Below, one piece after another: positions 30,625 through 39,593 of a DNA stretch of 57,135 nt. Under the pieces are notes generated by a model, which saw nothing but the letters and a program-made list of their open reading frames with translations, did no database searches and had not been told where the DNA came from. The position numbers and the translations under genes are program-made. The stretch's first letter is position 1. Every line of letters begins with the position of its first letter. The stretch is from Eubacteriales bacterium (GTDB lineage: Bacteria > Bacillota > Clostridia > Peptostreptococcales > Anaerovoracaceae), in NCBI GenBank assembly GCA_028706405.1, contig JAQWBM010000010.1, positions 1 to 57,135 on the forward strand, read 5' to 3'.

Positions 30625-30650
30625 TTCCGCCCCTGTGAAGGGGTACGGAA
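30625..30650 (-). terminator. Terminator downstream of the M23 peptidase gene
   Basis: TTCCG and CCCC pair with GGGG and CGGAA, with two unpaired bases on one side and a small loop. On the minus strand it is followed by TTTACTTTTTC. The rest of 30,464-30,681 shows only the tRNA upstream region. Confidence 0.7.
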
Positions 30651-30681
30651 GTCAGTGTTAGATTTTATGTTCATTACTTTT

Positions 30682-31353
30682 TTAATAATTGAGAATCTGC
30701 AGCGGATCGATCCTGCTGTTATTATCCGCCGCTTTTCTCACTTCAAAATGAAGATGCCTTCCTGTAGAACGACCTGGATATGGATCTTCCTGTCCTCCTC
30801 CTACCAAGCCAAGTATTTGCCCTTGCACTACCCTATCTCCTTCTTTAACGTAAATTTTAGCCATGTGAGCGCTTAGTGTGTAGAAACCGTCATCATGTTT
30901 GATTATTATATAAAGACCGTAGCTTTTTTCATCAATCCTTATACACTCTATTAGCCCATCTGCGATTGCAATAATTGGGTCATTGTCACCGGTACTAATA
31001 TCTATACCGCCGTGAAAATCTTGTTTTCCATCCAGGGTTCTCCATCCATACTCACTTGTCAGTTTGCCATCTAACGGCAATGGATAAGTTTCGGCTATTT
31101 TCATATCATTTGAATCTACAATTGGACTTTCTTCAGAAGAAGTATAATGGCTTGTTTCAAGTGATCCTGAATTAGTTATCATATCTTCATTGAAAAAACC
31201 TGTTCGTTGTTCGTGAGAAGCTGCAAGTACGGAAATCAATGATCCAATAATCAAAGCGAGGGATATAAATAGCCCTGTTATTATATTGGTAACAATTTTC
31301 CTGCCCTTTCTGGTGTATGAGAATCGGCCGGCAACTCGTGCAAATATGTTCAT
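30682..31353 (-). CDS. Membrane-anchored M23 family metallopeptidase
   Basis: The 223-residue protein has a basic N-terminus, one membrane helix (about 24-46, 'IITGLFISLALIIGSLISVLA') and a C-terminal LytM/M23 domain with zinc ligands in 'HGGIDIS' (His and Asp) and 'HLHFEV' (His-x-His), and a further His in 'TLSAHMAKI'. It should cleave or bind peptidoglycan outside the membrane. ATG 31353 was chosen for GGAGGTGATAGTTTG in front. The size and topology recall SpoIIQ-like forespore proteins, but the metal ligands are complete, so an active endopeptidase is likely. Confidence 0.88.
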   Translation of the reverse strand: MNIFARVAGRFSYTRKGRKIVTNIITGLFISLALIIGSLISVLAASHEQRTGFFNEDMITNSGSLETSHYTSSEESPIVDSNDMKIAETYPLPLDGKLTSEYGWRTLDGKQDFHGGIDISTGDNDPIIAIADGLIECIRIDEKSYGLYIIIKHDDGFYTLSAHMAKIYVKEGDRVVQGQILGLVGGGQEDPYPGRSTGRHLHFEVRKAADNNSRIDPLQILNY

Positions 31354-31492
31354 CAAACTATCACCTCCGCATTCCTGCCTCTTGTCCTGTTTCGCAAAGG
31401 GTCGGCTCAATAACCGAAATATTGCTTATCAAGTAAGTGTATGCGTGGTATAAGTCTAAAATTCCATGTCATTTGGTGACGTTCCTTAATTG

Positions 31493-32677
31493 TCAACCTT
31501 TAATCTCATTCATCAATGCCTCGAACTTTGGAAACGCTGTTTCTATGGTTTTTGGAGATATGCAATAGGCTATTCTTGTGTACCCCGGACATCCAAAGAA
31601 GGTTCCCGGTACTAAGAGAATTTGATATTTCCTTGCCCTTTCTACAAATTCTTTATCATCAATAGGTGTTTTTACCCAGAGATAAAATGCTCCGTCCGGA
31701 TAAGTGCACTCATACCCTATTTTTGTAAGTCCGTGATATAGAGCTTGCCTGTTTTTATCGTAGAAATCGATATCCACTTTGGAATCAAGGCATTTCGCTA
31801 CTGTTTTTTGCATCAGAGAAGGAGCGTTTACGAAGCCTAATATTCTAGTTGCCATATTGGCGCCTGCAGAAACTTTTTCAAAATCGGCAACTGTCTCTGG
31901 TATTGCCAAATATCCTATTCTTTCACCCGCTAATGACAGCGACTTGCTAAATGAGTAGACAACTATAGTGTTGTTATAATGCTTTGTAATATATGGAACG
32001 TCTATATCCCCGTATACCAATTCTCTATATGGTTCATCTGAAATTAAATATATATCCGTATTAAATTCCTTTTGCTTTTTGTTTAATATCTCTGCTAATT
32101 TATTGATCGTTTCTTCTGTATATATAACTCCGGTGGGATTGTTCGGGGTATTTATGATGACAATCCTGGTCTTTGGATTTAACATTTCTTCAAATGATTC
32201 AAAATCAGGCTGAAATGTAGGAATGCTTGCAGGAACAATTGCAATATCAGCGTCACAGCTTATCGCATAGTTTTTGTATTCGCCAAAGAATGGCGCAAAT
32301 ACCATAATTTCGTCCCCGGGATTCAACAGTGTTTTAAAGATCACATTTAATCCGGCTGCCGCTCCTACTGTCATCACAATATTTTTTTGAGAAAAATTTG
32401 TATCAAACCTGTCGTTTAGTGATTTTGCTATTTTTTCTCTGACATCCTCATACCCCGAATTGTTCATATAACCATGCAATTCTACAGGATCTTCTTCTTT
32501 CAATACCTCTATGATAGTCTTTTTTATCGTCTCCGGCGGCGGTAAATTAGGATTTCCAAGGCTAAAATCACAAACATTTTCAGCCCCATAAATTGCTGCC
32601 ATTTTTTTGCCTTCTTCAAACATCGCTCTTATTGCAGAGCCATTTGCAATAAAGTTCTCCATTTTCTTTGATATCAT
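31493..32677 (-). CDS. PLP-dependent class I/II aminotransferase
   Basis: The 394-residue enzyme has the fold-type I features: 'SLGNPNLPPPETIKKTI', 'TVGAAAGLNVIFKTLLNPGDEI', 'NTPNNPTGVIY', 'LISDEPYRELVY' and the PLP lysine in 'YSFSKSLSLAGERIGYLA', with the C-terminal Arg in 'TRIAYCIS'. It belongs to the aspartate aminotransferase-like group; the substrate is not clear from sequence. AGGAGGAACTTGA precedes the ATG. It may be co-transcribed with the alcohol dehydrogenase upstream (46-base gap), which could make the pair part of amino-acid fermentation. Confidence 0.9.
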   Translation of the reverse strand: MISKKMENFIANGSAIRAMFEEGKKMAAIYGAENVCDFSLGNPNLPPPETIKKTIIEVLKEEDPVELHGYMNNSGYEDVREKIAKSLNDRFDTNFSQKNIVMTVGAAAGLNVIFKTLLNPGDEIMVFAPFFGEYKNYAISCDADIAIVPASIPTFQPDFESFEEMLNPKTRIVIINTPNNPTGVIYTEETINKLAEILNKKQKEFNTDIYLISDEPYRELVYGDIDVPYITKHYNNTIVVYSFSKSLSLAGERIGYLAIPETVADFEKVSAGANMATRILGFVNAPSLMQKTVAKCLDSKVDIDFYDKNRQALYHGLTKIGYECTYPDGAFYLWVKTPIDDKEFVERARKYQILLVPGTFFGCPGYTRIAYCISPKTIETAFPKFEALMNEIKG

Positions 32678-32723
32678 TCAAGTTCCTCCTCTTGCTTTTG
32701 TAAAATAGGGAATCTTCTTCTTT

Positions 32724-33878
32724 CTATTCCCAGAGCTTCTTATATAATATCATTATATCATTCTTATTTGGTATTCGCCTTGTATTTTGCGGGCTTCCGC
32801 TAATCAATGCGTCTTCTGACATCTTCGGGATTTGCTTGAAGAATTCTTCCTTATCGATTCCGAATTCACGGGGTGTCTTAATATTTAATTTATTCAGCAA
32901 AGCTATCGTCGCTTCAACAAAAGCGTCTGCGCCTTCTTCAGGTGTCATACCCTTATTGTGCACGCCTACTATCATTGCCAACTCATTTAATCTGTCCACT
33001 GCACCGGGCTTCAAATATTCCAGACATACATTCAAAAGCATTGCGTTTGATAAGCCGTGGGGAACGTGGAACAGCGCGCCGATCGGACGGCTCATCCCAT
33101 GAACGATAGTTACTGATGCGTTACTGAATGCGATTCCGCCTTCCAATGCCGCGTTAGCCATTTCTCTTCTTGCCTCCAGATTAGATCCATTGGTATAGAC
33201 CTCGCAAATGTTTTCAAATATTCTCTTTATTGCCGATTTCGCGAAAATATCGCTCATTGAAAAGGCTTTTACCGAGGTATATGCTTCGATCGCATGGGTC
33301 AAGGCATCTACGCCTGTTGCAGCGGTCACCTCAGGAGGTGCTGTCATTGTAAATACAGGATCGACAACAGCGATTTTAGCCATCAGTTTCGGATCGTTCA
33401 AAAGCATCTTTATATTTGTAATAGTATTATTGATGATCGATACCTTTGTTGCCTCCGAACCAGTTCCGGCTGTTGTGGGAATCGCGCAGGTCAGTGGTAA
33501 ATCGTTTTCAAGTTTCTTGCCCATATATTCAGTTATGCTTCCGCCGTTTGCGGCTACCGCCCCGATTGCCTTCATAGAATCAAGTGGACTGCCGCCGCCA
33601 ATTCCGATCAGGAAATCACAGCCTTCTTTTTTGTAAATTTCTACACCTTCGTCTATCATCGTATGATTCGGTTCACTGTTTATTCCGGAATATATGGTAT
33701 ATGAAACCGAAATCGAATCCAGTGCATCAGTTAGTTTTTGTACATTGCCCAGCTTGACCATCATATTATCTGTAACGATCAAAGCTTTTCTGCCAAAATT
33801 TTTAAGGTGCTCCGTACTCATCTGAAGTGCATTTTCGCCTGTGATGATGTTCTGGGGAACGAAAAACAAATTAGCCAT
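32724..33878 (-). CDS. Iron-containing alcohol dehydrogenase
   Basis: The 384-residue enzyme is a group III (iron-type) NAD(P)-dependent dehydrogenase: 'GIGGGSPLDSMKAIGAVAANGG' (nucleotide binding), 'LPLTCAIPTTAGTGSEATK', and metal ligands in 'GVDALTHAIEAYTS' (Asp, His) and 'SVTIVHGMSRPIGALFHVPHGLSNAMLL' (His, His). Ethanol, butanol or propanediol-type substrates are typical. GGAGTTACT lies before ATG 33878. It faces lplA across a 200-base region with no other feature that I can identify. Confidence 0.93.
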   Translation of the reverse strand: MANLFFVPQNIITGENALQMSTEHLKNFGRKALIVTDNMMVKLGNVQKLTDALDSISVSYTIYSGINSEPNHTMIDEGVEIYKKEGCDFLIGIGGGSPLDSMKAIGAVAANGGSITEYMGKKLENDLPLTCAIPTTAGTGSEATKVSIINNTITNIKMLLNDPKLMAKIAVVDPVFTMTAPPEVTAATGVDALTHAIEAYTSVKAFSMSDIFAKSAIKRIFENICEVYTNGSNLEARREMANAALEGGIAFSNASVTIVHGMSRPIGALFHVPHGLSNAMLLNVCLEYLKPGAVDRLNELAMIVGVHNKGMTPEEGADAFVEATIALLNKLNIKTPREFGIDKEEFFKQIPKMSEDALISGSPQNTRRIPNKNDIMILYKKLWE

Positions 33879-34080
33879 AGTAACTCCTTTCGCTGCTTCT
33901 TCTTGAAGATTTATCTGAATTAATTGCCATTTTAGCCATCTTAATCGAAATCGGTGCTTTTGTACAGATTAATTTTGCAAATTGCACGATCACACGATCA
34001 TACATTTATTAGTATATCGTTTGCGTAACGCTGGCTTAAGTGTTAAAATCTTTATTACAAACTTAGGAGGTTTTTACTGA

Positions 34081-35067
34081 ATGAAATGTATCATCAGCCC
34101 ATTTGACAGCTGCTACAAAAATATTGCCGGCGAAGAATATTTTATGTCCGCCTTTGACGATGATGTTTTTTACCTCTATATAAACTTGCCCAGCATTATT
34201 ATCGGGAAGAACCAAAATGCCTATTCGGAAATAAACCAGGAATACGTATCTGAACACGATGTTAAGGTTGTGCGGAGGCTTTCGGGCGGAGGTGCAGTTT
34301 ATCATGACTCTGGCAATCTAAACTTTAGCTTTATGGTTAAAAATGATGACAGAGATATCGATGTGGTTTTTCACGACTATGCAACGCCTATTTTACATGC
34401 ACTCCGGCACCTCGGAGCAGACGCAAGCTTTTTCGGTCGAAATGATCTGGTAATTGGTGACAAAAAAATCTCCGGTAATGCGCAATACAGATCGTCAAGA
34501 AAGATCCTGCAACACGGCACTTTACTTTTTGATTCTGATCTGACCGCCATATCAAACGCCTTAAATGTTTCCCCAATCAAATATCAGGATAAAAGCATAA
34601 AATCTGTAAAAAGTAGAGTTGCCAATATTCGGGATTTTCTTGCAAACGAAATCACCATGAAGGATTTTACAGACGCAATTCTCAAAGCTGTTTTTGAAGA
34701 GATACCGGATGCACAGCTTTATGAACTGACTGGATCAGATATATTCGCAATTTCAAATTTGGCGGAAAAAAAATATTCCGCCTGGGAATGGGTATATGGC
34801 AACACGCCGAAATTCACCTATAAAAACGTATTCCGGTTCGATAAAGGTACAATCGAGGTACAGATGAACGTTTTATCCGGCATTATTGATAATCTTACCA
34901 TATATGGTGACTTTTTCGGAGTTGGTGAGATAAAAGAGTTTACAGACAATTTCATAGGATTACCCTATGATAAAGCAACAATCAAAAAGAAGATAGCTGA
35001 TATTGATGTAGGGCATTATATCTGGGGACTTGAAAAAAATATTTTATTAAACAGCTTCTTTGAATAA
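34081..35067 (+). CDS. lplA: Lipoate-protein ligase
   Basis: The 328-residue enzyme activates lipoate with ATP and transfers it to carrier domains (pyruvate or glycine cleavage systems). Visible: 'EYFMSAFDDDVFYLYINLPSIIIGKNQNAYSEIN', the lipoate-binding 'VVRRLSGGGAVYHDSGNLNFSF' and 'DLVIGDKKISGNAQYRSSRKILQHGTLLFDSDL' with the catalytic Lys, plus a C-terminal accessory domain ('WVYGNTPKFTYKNVFRF'). Both domains are present, as in LplA. TTAGGAGG precedes the ATG. A small gene follows closely. Confidence 0.95.
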   Translation: MKCIISPFDSCYKNIAGEEYFMSAFDDDVFYLYINLPSIIIGKNQNAYSEINQEYVSEHDVKVVRRLSGGGAVYHDSGNLNFSFMVKNDDRDIDVVFHDYATPILHALRHLGADASFFGRNDLVIGDKKISGNAQYRSSRKILQHGTLLFDSDLTAISNALNVSPIKYQDKSIKSVKSRVANIRDFLANEITMKDFTDAILKAVFEEIPDAQLYELTGSDIFAISNLAEKKYSAWEWVYGNTPKFTYKNVFRFDKGTIEVQMNVLSGIIDNLTIYGDFFGVGEIKEFTDNFIGLPYDKATIKKKIADIDVGHYIWGLEKNILLNSFFE

Positions 35068-35083
35068 AGTATTAGGACAAGGT

Positions 35084-35368
35084 ATGAATGAAAAATATAC
35101 AGTTGCCTTACGCTTTTGCGGCGGTTGTAACCCACACTTTGACAGAGCAAAATTATATGAAGATATAAAAGCGGAGTTTTCTGCAATTTGTGACTTTGAA
35201 TTTTATAAAGAGGGTCAGAAATACGATATCGCACTTCTGATCGATGGATGTTCTTCAGAATGCCTGATGGAATCGGACTATAACGCAGGCTTCGTTGTAA
35301 TCCATGATAGAAACTATACTGATCATAAGTCTGTCATTCAGTCGGCTCTCGATCAAATAAAAAAATAG
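35084..35368 (+). CDS. Small conserved protein with a CGGCNP motif
   Basis: A 94-residue protein with 'LRFCGGCNPHFDR' at the N-terminus and two more Cys in 'DGCSSECL'. The 'CGGCNP..DR' pattern looks like a metal or iron-sulfur ligand set. It starts 17 bases after lplA (ATG 35084 after AGGACAAGG), so it is probably co-transcribed. I recall similar small proteins in anaerobic Clostridia but no function. No membrane segment. Confidence 0.65.
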   Translation: MNEKYTVALRFCGGCNPHFDRAKLYEDIKAEFSAICDFEFYKEGQKYDIALLIDGCSSECLMESDYNAGFVVIHDRNYTDHKSVIQSALDQIKK

Positions 35369-35410
35369 AGAAAAAACTCTAATTAATTGTTTTTTGTTTT
35401 CCTGGAATAA

Positions 35411-35488
35411 GCCAAAGACCGAGGGATGATTGGCTGATAGGCTGGGTAGACCAGAGACCGGGCAGCCAATCATCTCTCGGTCTTTGGC
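35411..35488. repeat. 78-bp inverted-repeat hairpin element
   Basis: The left arm 35411-35436 (GCCAAAGACC...GATTGGCTG) and right arm 35463-35488 (CAGCCAATC...GTCTTTGGC) are 26-bp inverted repeats with one G-T change; the loop is 26 bases and contains CTGGGTAGACCAG. No T-tract follows on either strand, so it is not an ordinary terminator. A second, partial copy is at 6722-6756. Confidence 0.8.
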
Positions 35489-35513
35489 TGACAATTGAAA
35501 AGGAGGCATTGAA

Positions 35514-36377
35514 ATGGTATATGAATCTAAGCAAATGGGTATTATTCTAATGCTGCTGGCAGCATTATTTTTTTCCATACTGCAGGTTTGCATCAATTTG
35601 ACAGGAGAGCGGATTCCTTTGATGGAGCAGGTTTTCTTTCGTAACATCATCAGCATGATAATCAGCTTTATCATAATTAAGAAAAACCACGTATCTATAT
35701 TTGGAGAAAAAAAATATCAGCCGTTGTTATTTATGCGTTCATTCTTCGGGCTCCTTGGTCTGGTTTCCTTCTTTTATGCCGCTTCCAGAGCTGCTCAGGC
35801 TGACGTCACTACGCTAAGCAAGCTGTCCCCTTTCTTGATAACCATACTTGCGTATGTACTTCTAAAAGAGAAAATTGCAAGAATTCAAGTGCCTGCTCTG
35901 ATCATCGCTTTCATCGGAGCCTTATTTGTAGCAAACCCTGTCTTTCAATCAAATTTATTCCCTCTCTTCATAGCCTTTTTATGTGCTGTTTTTTCCAGTG
36001 TATCGTACACTCTCCTTGCTTATTTTAAGGATAAAGTCGATGGAATGACGGTAATCATGCACTTTTCTACGTTTTGCGTATTGACCTCGCTTCCTTTTTT
36101 TGTAATGGATTTTACGATGCCAAGCCGTATGGATTTTCTGCTGCTGCTTCTCATAGGAGTTTGCGGTGCCTGCGGTCAAATCGCGCTCACTTATGCATAT
36201 CGAATGGCGCCTGCTGCAGAGGTCAGCATCTATAATTATTCCGGAATACTGTTTTCAGCTTTGCTCGGTTATTATGTTCTTGGAGAGACCTTACCCATTT
36301 CTTCTATTATAGGTGGGCTGCTCGTGATTTTCGCTTCCTATCTCACCTACCGTTACTCCTTTCTTCCGTCCGAATAA
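35514..36377 (+). CDS. EamA/DMT family transporter
   Basis: The 287-residue membrane protein has ten predicted helices in two EamA repeats. The first repeat ends with 'LSKLSPFLITILAYVLLKEKI', the second with 'YNYSGILFSALLGYYVLGETLP', the usual EamA closing motif. DMT proteins mostly export metabolites or amino acids; the substrate cannot be told. AAAAGGAGG precedes ATG 35514. The start codon lies 25 bases after the hairpin element. Confidence 0.92.
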   Translation: MVYESKQMGIILMLLAALFFSILQVCINLTGERIPLMEQVFFRNIISMIISFIIIKKNHVSIFGEKKYQPLLFMRSFFGLLGLVSFFYAASRAAQADVTTLSKLSPFLITILAYVLLKEKIARIQVPALIIAFIGALFVANPVFQSNLFPLFIAFLCAVFSSVSYTLLAYFKDKVDGMTVIMHFSTFCVLTSLPFFVMDFTMPSRMDFLLLLLIGVCGACGQIALTYAYRMAPAAEVSIYNYSGILFSALLGYYVLGETLPISSIIGGLLVIFASYLTYRYSFLPSE

Positions 36378-36482
36378 GTTGACGGAGTTTTGAAGAAGGG
36401 TATATAATAATTTTGTTTATTAACATTTGGAATTAACATCATATATTGATGACCATATAATAGGAAAGGCAGGGTCACTTCC

Positions 36483-37613
36483 ATGCTTAAAGAGGCATTA
36501 AGGTCAGCTTGGGCAGAAATAAATCTAAGTAATCTCGACCATAATATAAAACAAGTTCAGAAAAAGATCGGGGCGCGGCAGATCATCGGCGTTGTCAAGG
36601 CGGATGCCTATGGCCATGGAGCGATTGCCGTCTCCAGGATTTTGCTTGAAAACCAAGTAAAATTCCTTGCAGTCGCAACTCCCCAGGAAGCTGCCGTCCT
36701 GCGAGAGGCCGGGATAACCTGTCCCATTATTATGCTTGGCCTCACACCGGAAATTTACGCAGACACTCTCCTTGATCTTGATATCATACCGGTGACCGCT
36801 TCTTACAGCAATGCCGCCGCAATCTCTGCTGCGGCCGAAGCAGCAGGAAAAGTCATCGAGATCTTCGTGATTGTAGATACGGGAATGGGCCGCATCGGAT
36901 TCCTCCCCAACGCAGAGAGTATTGAAGAAATCAAAAAAATAAACAGACTTCCCAATCTGAAAATCAAAGGACTATTTTCCCATTTTGCAACTGCTGATGA
37001 AAAGGATAAGCGCAATGCGGAAAACCAGCTTTCCTTATATAACCAATTTTTTAAGGACTTAAAACAAGCAGGTCTCAATATCACTTTTCGCTCTATCGGC
37101 AACAGTGCCGCTGTCATGGAAATCCCCGATGCCTATTTTGATGCGGTTCGTCCGGGAATCATTCTTTACGGCTGCTATCCTTCTGATGAAGTGAACCGGC
37201 ATCAGCTCTCCATAAAGCCTGTCATGTCCGTCAAGGCGAATATCATTTATTTAAAAAAAGTTCCCGCCGGATATTCCATTAGTTACGGGAGAAGATTCAC
37301 AACTGATCGAGAAAGCTTGATTGCTACGCTGGCACTTGGCTATGCTGACGGTTACTCGAGGTATCTTTCAGGGAAAGGCCGTGTGATCGTGAACGGGACT
37401 TATGCTCCTGTAGTTGGAAATATCTGTATGGATCAATGCATGGTGGATGTGACCAATGTGCCCGGTGTCAAACTCGGCAACGAGATTGTTCTGATGGGTA
37501 GCCAGGGTGATTTGACTATTCCTGCCGATGAAATCGCAAAAAAAACAGGAACCATAAATTATGAGATCGTCTGTTCCTTTGGACAGAGACTGCCAAAGAT
37601 ATATGTGAAATAA
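36483..37613 (+). CDS. alr: Alanine racemase
   Basis: Makes D-alanine for peptidoglycan. The 376-residue enzyme has the PLP-lysine motif 'VVKADAYGHGA' (residue about 39), 'IDTGMGRIGF'-type 'VDTGMGRIGFLP', 'GIILYGCYP' and the catalytic Tyr region 'YGRRFT' and 'GNICMDQCMVDVT'. In spore formers a second racemase often serves spores; this sequence alone does not tell which it is. The ribosome binding site (AGGAAAGGCAGGG) is somewhat far from the ATG. Its 3' end overlaps a convergent gene by 55 bases. Confidence 0.96.
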   Translation: MLKEALRSAWAEINLSNLDHNIKQVQKKIGARQIIGVVKADAYGHGAIAVSRILLENQVKFLAVATPQEAAVLREAGITCPIIMLGLTPEIYADTLLDLDIIPVTASYSNAAAISAAAEAAGKVIEIFVIVDTGMGRIGFLPNAESIEEIKKINRLPNLKIKGLFSHFATADEKDKRNAENQLSLYNQFFKDLKQAGLNITFRSIGNSAAVMEIPDAYFDAVRPGIILYGCYPSDEVNRHQLSIKPVMSVKANIIYLKKVPAGYSISYGRRFTTDRESLIATLALGYADGYSRYLSGKGRVIVNGTYAPVVGNICMDQCMVDVTNVPGVKLGNEIVLMGSQGDLTIPADEIAKKTGTINYEIVCSFGQRLPKIYVK

Positions 37614-38245
37614 TCCAGGCTTCCGCTTGCAACCTGATTTGCCGCTTCTTCATCATTCCAGGGTAAATTCCGGGCAATGATTCCTCTTGCCATATAATTC
37701 CCCATAAGGATCGCAAGGTTTTGAATCCTATCAAAAACAACGGCTTCTCTTTCAAAATCTTTTGCGGCAATTGCTAATGCGTTGTCGATCTTCATTCGGA
37801 TGTATTGATACAGCAGTGATTTCCATTGCGCCTCGTCCCAGTAAAGATTGATCCTGCTGAAGAATTGCGCGAAAACATTTGCGCTTTGATACAATTGTAC
37901 CGTATTTGTATTAATTGCCTTCTGATTGTTTTCATTCAACGATTCCATGACATTCCACAGGTTCAATATAAAATTTGAAAACAAATTCAAAAATTGCTGC
38001 GCTATCTCATTGCCGTAGAAAATACTGATCATATTATAAAAATCCATAGTAACTCCCTGATACAATCGATTAAAAGTTATCGCCTTTCTTTCGGAATCTC
38101 TGAATACAGTATAACTCAAATCTCTTATCCATATTGCAAGCTGCATCCACAATCTCTGTGAATTCGCTATAATGCTCATCTGTTCAAATGTAATAAAATT
38201 ACTGTCAGCCCCCGGCTCTATCTGACTCCGGTTTTTCCCTATCAT
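37559..38245 (-). CDS. Conserved clostridial helical protein of unknown function
   Basis: The 228-residue protein is all-helical and rich in aromatics and Asn: 'NFITFEQMSIIANSQRLWMQLAIWIRDLSYTVF', 'DFYNMISIFYGNEIAQQFLNLFSNFI', 'YWDEAQWKSLLYQYIRMKIDNAL', 'LMGNYMARGIIARNL'. I remember close relatives across Clostridia, sometimes misnamed acetylglutamate kinase; no function is known to me. No signal peptide. AAAGGAG lies upstream. The C-terminal 18 codons overlap the end of alr on the other strand. A start further in ('MSIIANSQ') is possible. Confidence 0.75.
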   Translation of the reverse strand: MIGKNRSQIEPGADSNFITFEQMSIIANSQRLWMQLAIWIRDLSYTVFRDSERKAITFNRLYQGVTMDFYNMISIFYGNEIAQQFLNLFSNFILNLWNVMESLNENNQKAINTNTVQLYQSANVFAQFFSRINLYWDEAQWKSLLYQYIRMKIDNALAIAAKDFEREAVVFDRIQNLAILMGNYMARGIIARNLPWNDEEAANQVASGSLDYFTYIFGSLCPKEQTIS

Positions 38246-38353
38246 ATTACCATGCTCCTTTATTGATATGTTTAATTATATGAGGAGCAACAGTTAATGG
38301 TTCCTTAGCTCTCTTTTCCGCGGTATATGAACCCGAAACGGCTTTGCTGATAA

Positions 38354-38387
38354 AAAAATCCGGAGATCTATGATTCCCGGATTTTTA
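38354..38387 (-). terminator. Terminator downstream of the DtxR-family regulator
   Basis: AAAAATCCGG pairs with CCGGATTTTT across a 13-base loop; the minus strand continues with TTTTTTTATC. Located 26 bases after the regulator's stop. Confidence 0.85.
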
Positions 38388-38412
38388 ACTGATATCAGTA
38401 AATTAAACATAT

Positions 38413-38787
38413 TTACTTGGGATTCCTTTCCACCCACTTTTTTATTTGACGAAACGATTCCTGACTTATTACATGCTCTATCCTGCAAGCGTCAGCAACC
38501 GCGATTTCTTCCTCTATTTGCAGAGCCTTTACCAAATATTCGGTAATCAGTTTGTGGCGTTCGTAAATTTGCGTTGCTTTCTCATGACCTGTTTCCGTTA
38601 GATTTATTTCACCGTTTTCTTCCATGGTGATATATCCTTCTTTTTTTAAGATACCCATTGCTCTGCTGATGCTCGCTTTCGTATAATCCAGCTCATTTGC
38701 AATATCGATCGAGCGAACAAGGCCGTTCCTATTATGCAAAACCAATATTGTCTCCAGATAATTTTCACCGGATTCTTTAATTTTCAT
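38413..38787 (-). CDS. DtxR/MntR family metal-dependent regulator
   Basis: The 124-residue protein has the DtxR winged helix ('NYLETILVLHNRNGLVRSIDIANELDYTKASISRAMGILKKEGYITME') and the metal-binding dimerisation domain ('HEKATQIYERHKLITEYLV', 'DACRIEHVISQESFRQIKKWV'). It lacks the C-terminal SH3-like domain, as MntR does. ATG 38787 gives the family N-terminus. Divergent from feoA, with two dyads of DtxR-box type in between, so it is likely the iron (or manganese) repressor of feo. Confidence 0.88.
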   Translation of the reverse strand: MKIKESGENYLETILVLHNRNGLVRSIDIANELDYTKASISRAMGILKKEGYITMEENGEINLTETGHEKATQIYERHKLITEYLVKALQIEEEIAVADACRIEHVISQESFRQIKKWVERNPK

Positions 38788-38935
38788 AGCACCGCATCCT
38801 CTCATAACAGAATCTCACCTTAATTTGTATATTATCATAAACTTTTATACAATTCAATGGTCTGAAATTTTTACCGTTGCCCGCTTTTAACATACTATTG
38901 AGTCCAAAATTTTTAAAAAATTTTTTAAAATTATG

Positions 38936-38990
38936 TTGACAAAATATAGTTAGCAATAGTAAACTGTAGGTGAGTTAGCAGAGACTAACT
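38936..38990 (+). promoter_or_regulatory. feo promoter with two DtxR-type operator dyads
   Basis: TTGACA (38936-38941) and TAAACT (38960-38965, spacing 18) form the promoter. Box 1 AGTTAG-N6-TAAACT (38948-38965) overlaps the spacer and -10; box 2 AGTTAG-N6-CTAACT (38973-38990) is a perfect dyad just downstream, 25 bases from box 1. Box spacing and shape fit a DtxR-family repressor. Confidence 0.75.
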
Positions 38991-39038
38991 TGGTCGTTTT
39001 TTATAGAGATGCAAATGTTTGCCCGGGAGGTGAATAAA

Positions 39039-39248
39039 ATGCCGTTATCATTTATGAAAGCCGGTGAAAAGAACACCGTTAAAAGAATTACTGGACAGGA
39101 TGATACTAAAAGGTTTTTAGAGAGTCTTGGTTTTATCGCTGGCGCCACTGTCACCGTCATCTCTGAAATAAGCGGAAATATGATTCTCAATGTTAAGGAT
39201 AGCCGCATCGCCTTGGACAAAAATATGGCAAGTCGAATCATGGTATAA
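39039..39248 (+). CDS. feoA: FeoA domain protein (first copy)
   Basis: A 69-residue FeoA SH3-like protein: 'KAGEKNTVKRITGQDDTKRFLESLGFIAGATVTVISEISGNMILNVKDSRIALDKNMASRIMV'. FeoA proteins act with FeoB in ferrous iron uptake, probably as a cytoplasmic regulator of the G-domain. ATG 39039 follows GGGAGGTGAATAAA. The first of two feoA genes in tandem. Confidence 0.93.
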   Translation: MPLSFMKAGEKNTVKRITGQDDTKRFLESLGFIAGATVTVISEISGNMILNVKDSRIALDKNMASRIMV

Positions 39249-39294
39249 GTATACGTGATATAAATAATTAATTAAGTGAATAGGGGACTGCATT

Positions 39295-39525
39295 ATGAAA
39301 ACGTTAAGTATTATTCCTCTGGGCGAGACAGTTACGGTAGTTAAGCTGGATGGAGACGGAGCCGTGAGGCGTCGAATTATGGATATGGGTATTACCAAAG
39401 GAGTCAGGCTTTTTGTCAGGAAGGTTGCTCCGCTGGGGGATCCTATAGAAATTACCGTAAGGGGATATGAATTATCTATAAGAAAAGCGGATGCTGAGAA
39501 AATTTTAGTAGAATTGGCAGAATAA
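39295..39525 (+). CDS. feoA: FeoA domain protein (second copy)
   Basis: A 76-residue FeoA: 'PLGETVTVVKLDGDGAVRRRIMDMGITKGVRLFVRKVAPLGDPIEITVRGYELSIRKADAEKILVEL'. This copy has the more typical 'DMGI..G' and 'GDPIEI' motifs. It differs clearly from the first copy, so the two are old paralogues rather than a recent duplication. Confidence 0.94.
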   Translation: MKTLSIIPLGETVTVVKLDGDGAVRRRIMDMGITKGVRLFVRKVAPLGDPIEITVRGYELSIRKADAEKILVELAE

Positions 39526-39593
39526 ACGAACCGTCATTTATTAAACGATTTTTATAACAGAACTTGCAAAAGGGTTCTGTATATTTCGGAAGT

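Noticed and set aside
36378..36482. Regulatory RNA before alr
   Set aside because: Only AT-rich sequence with possible promoter boxes; no stable structure seen.
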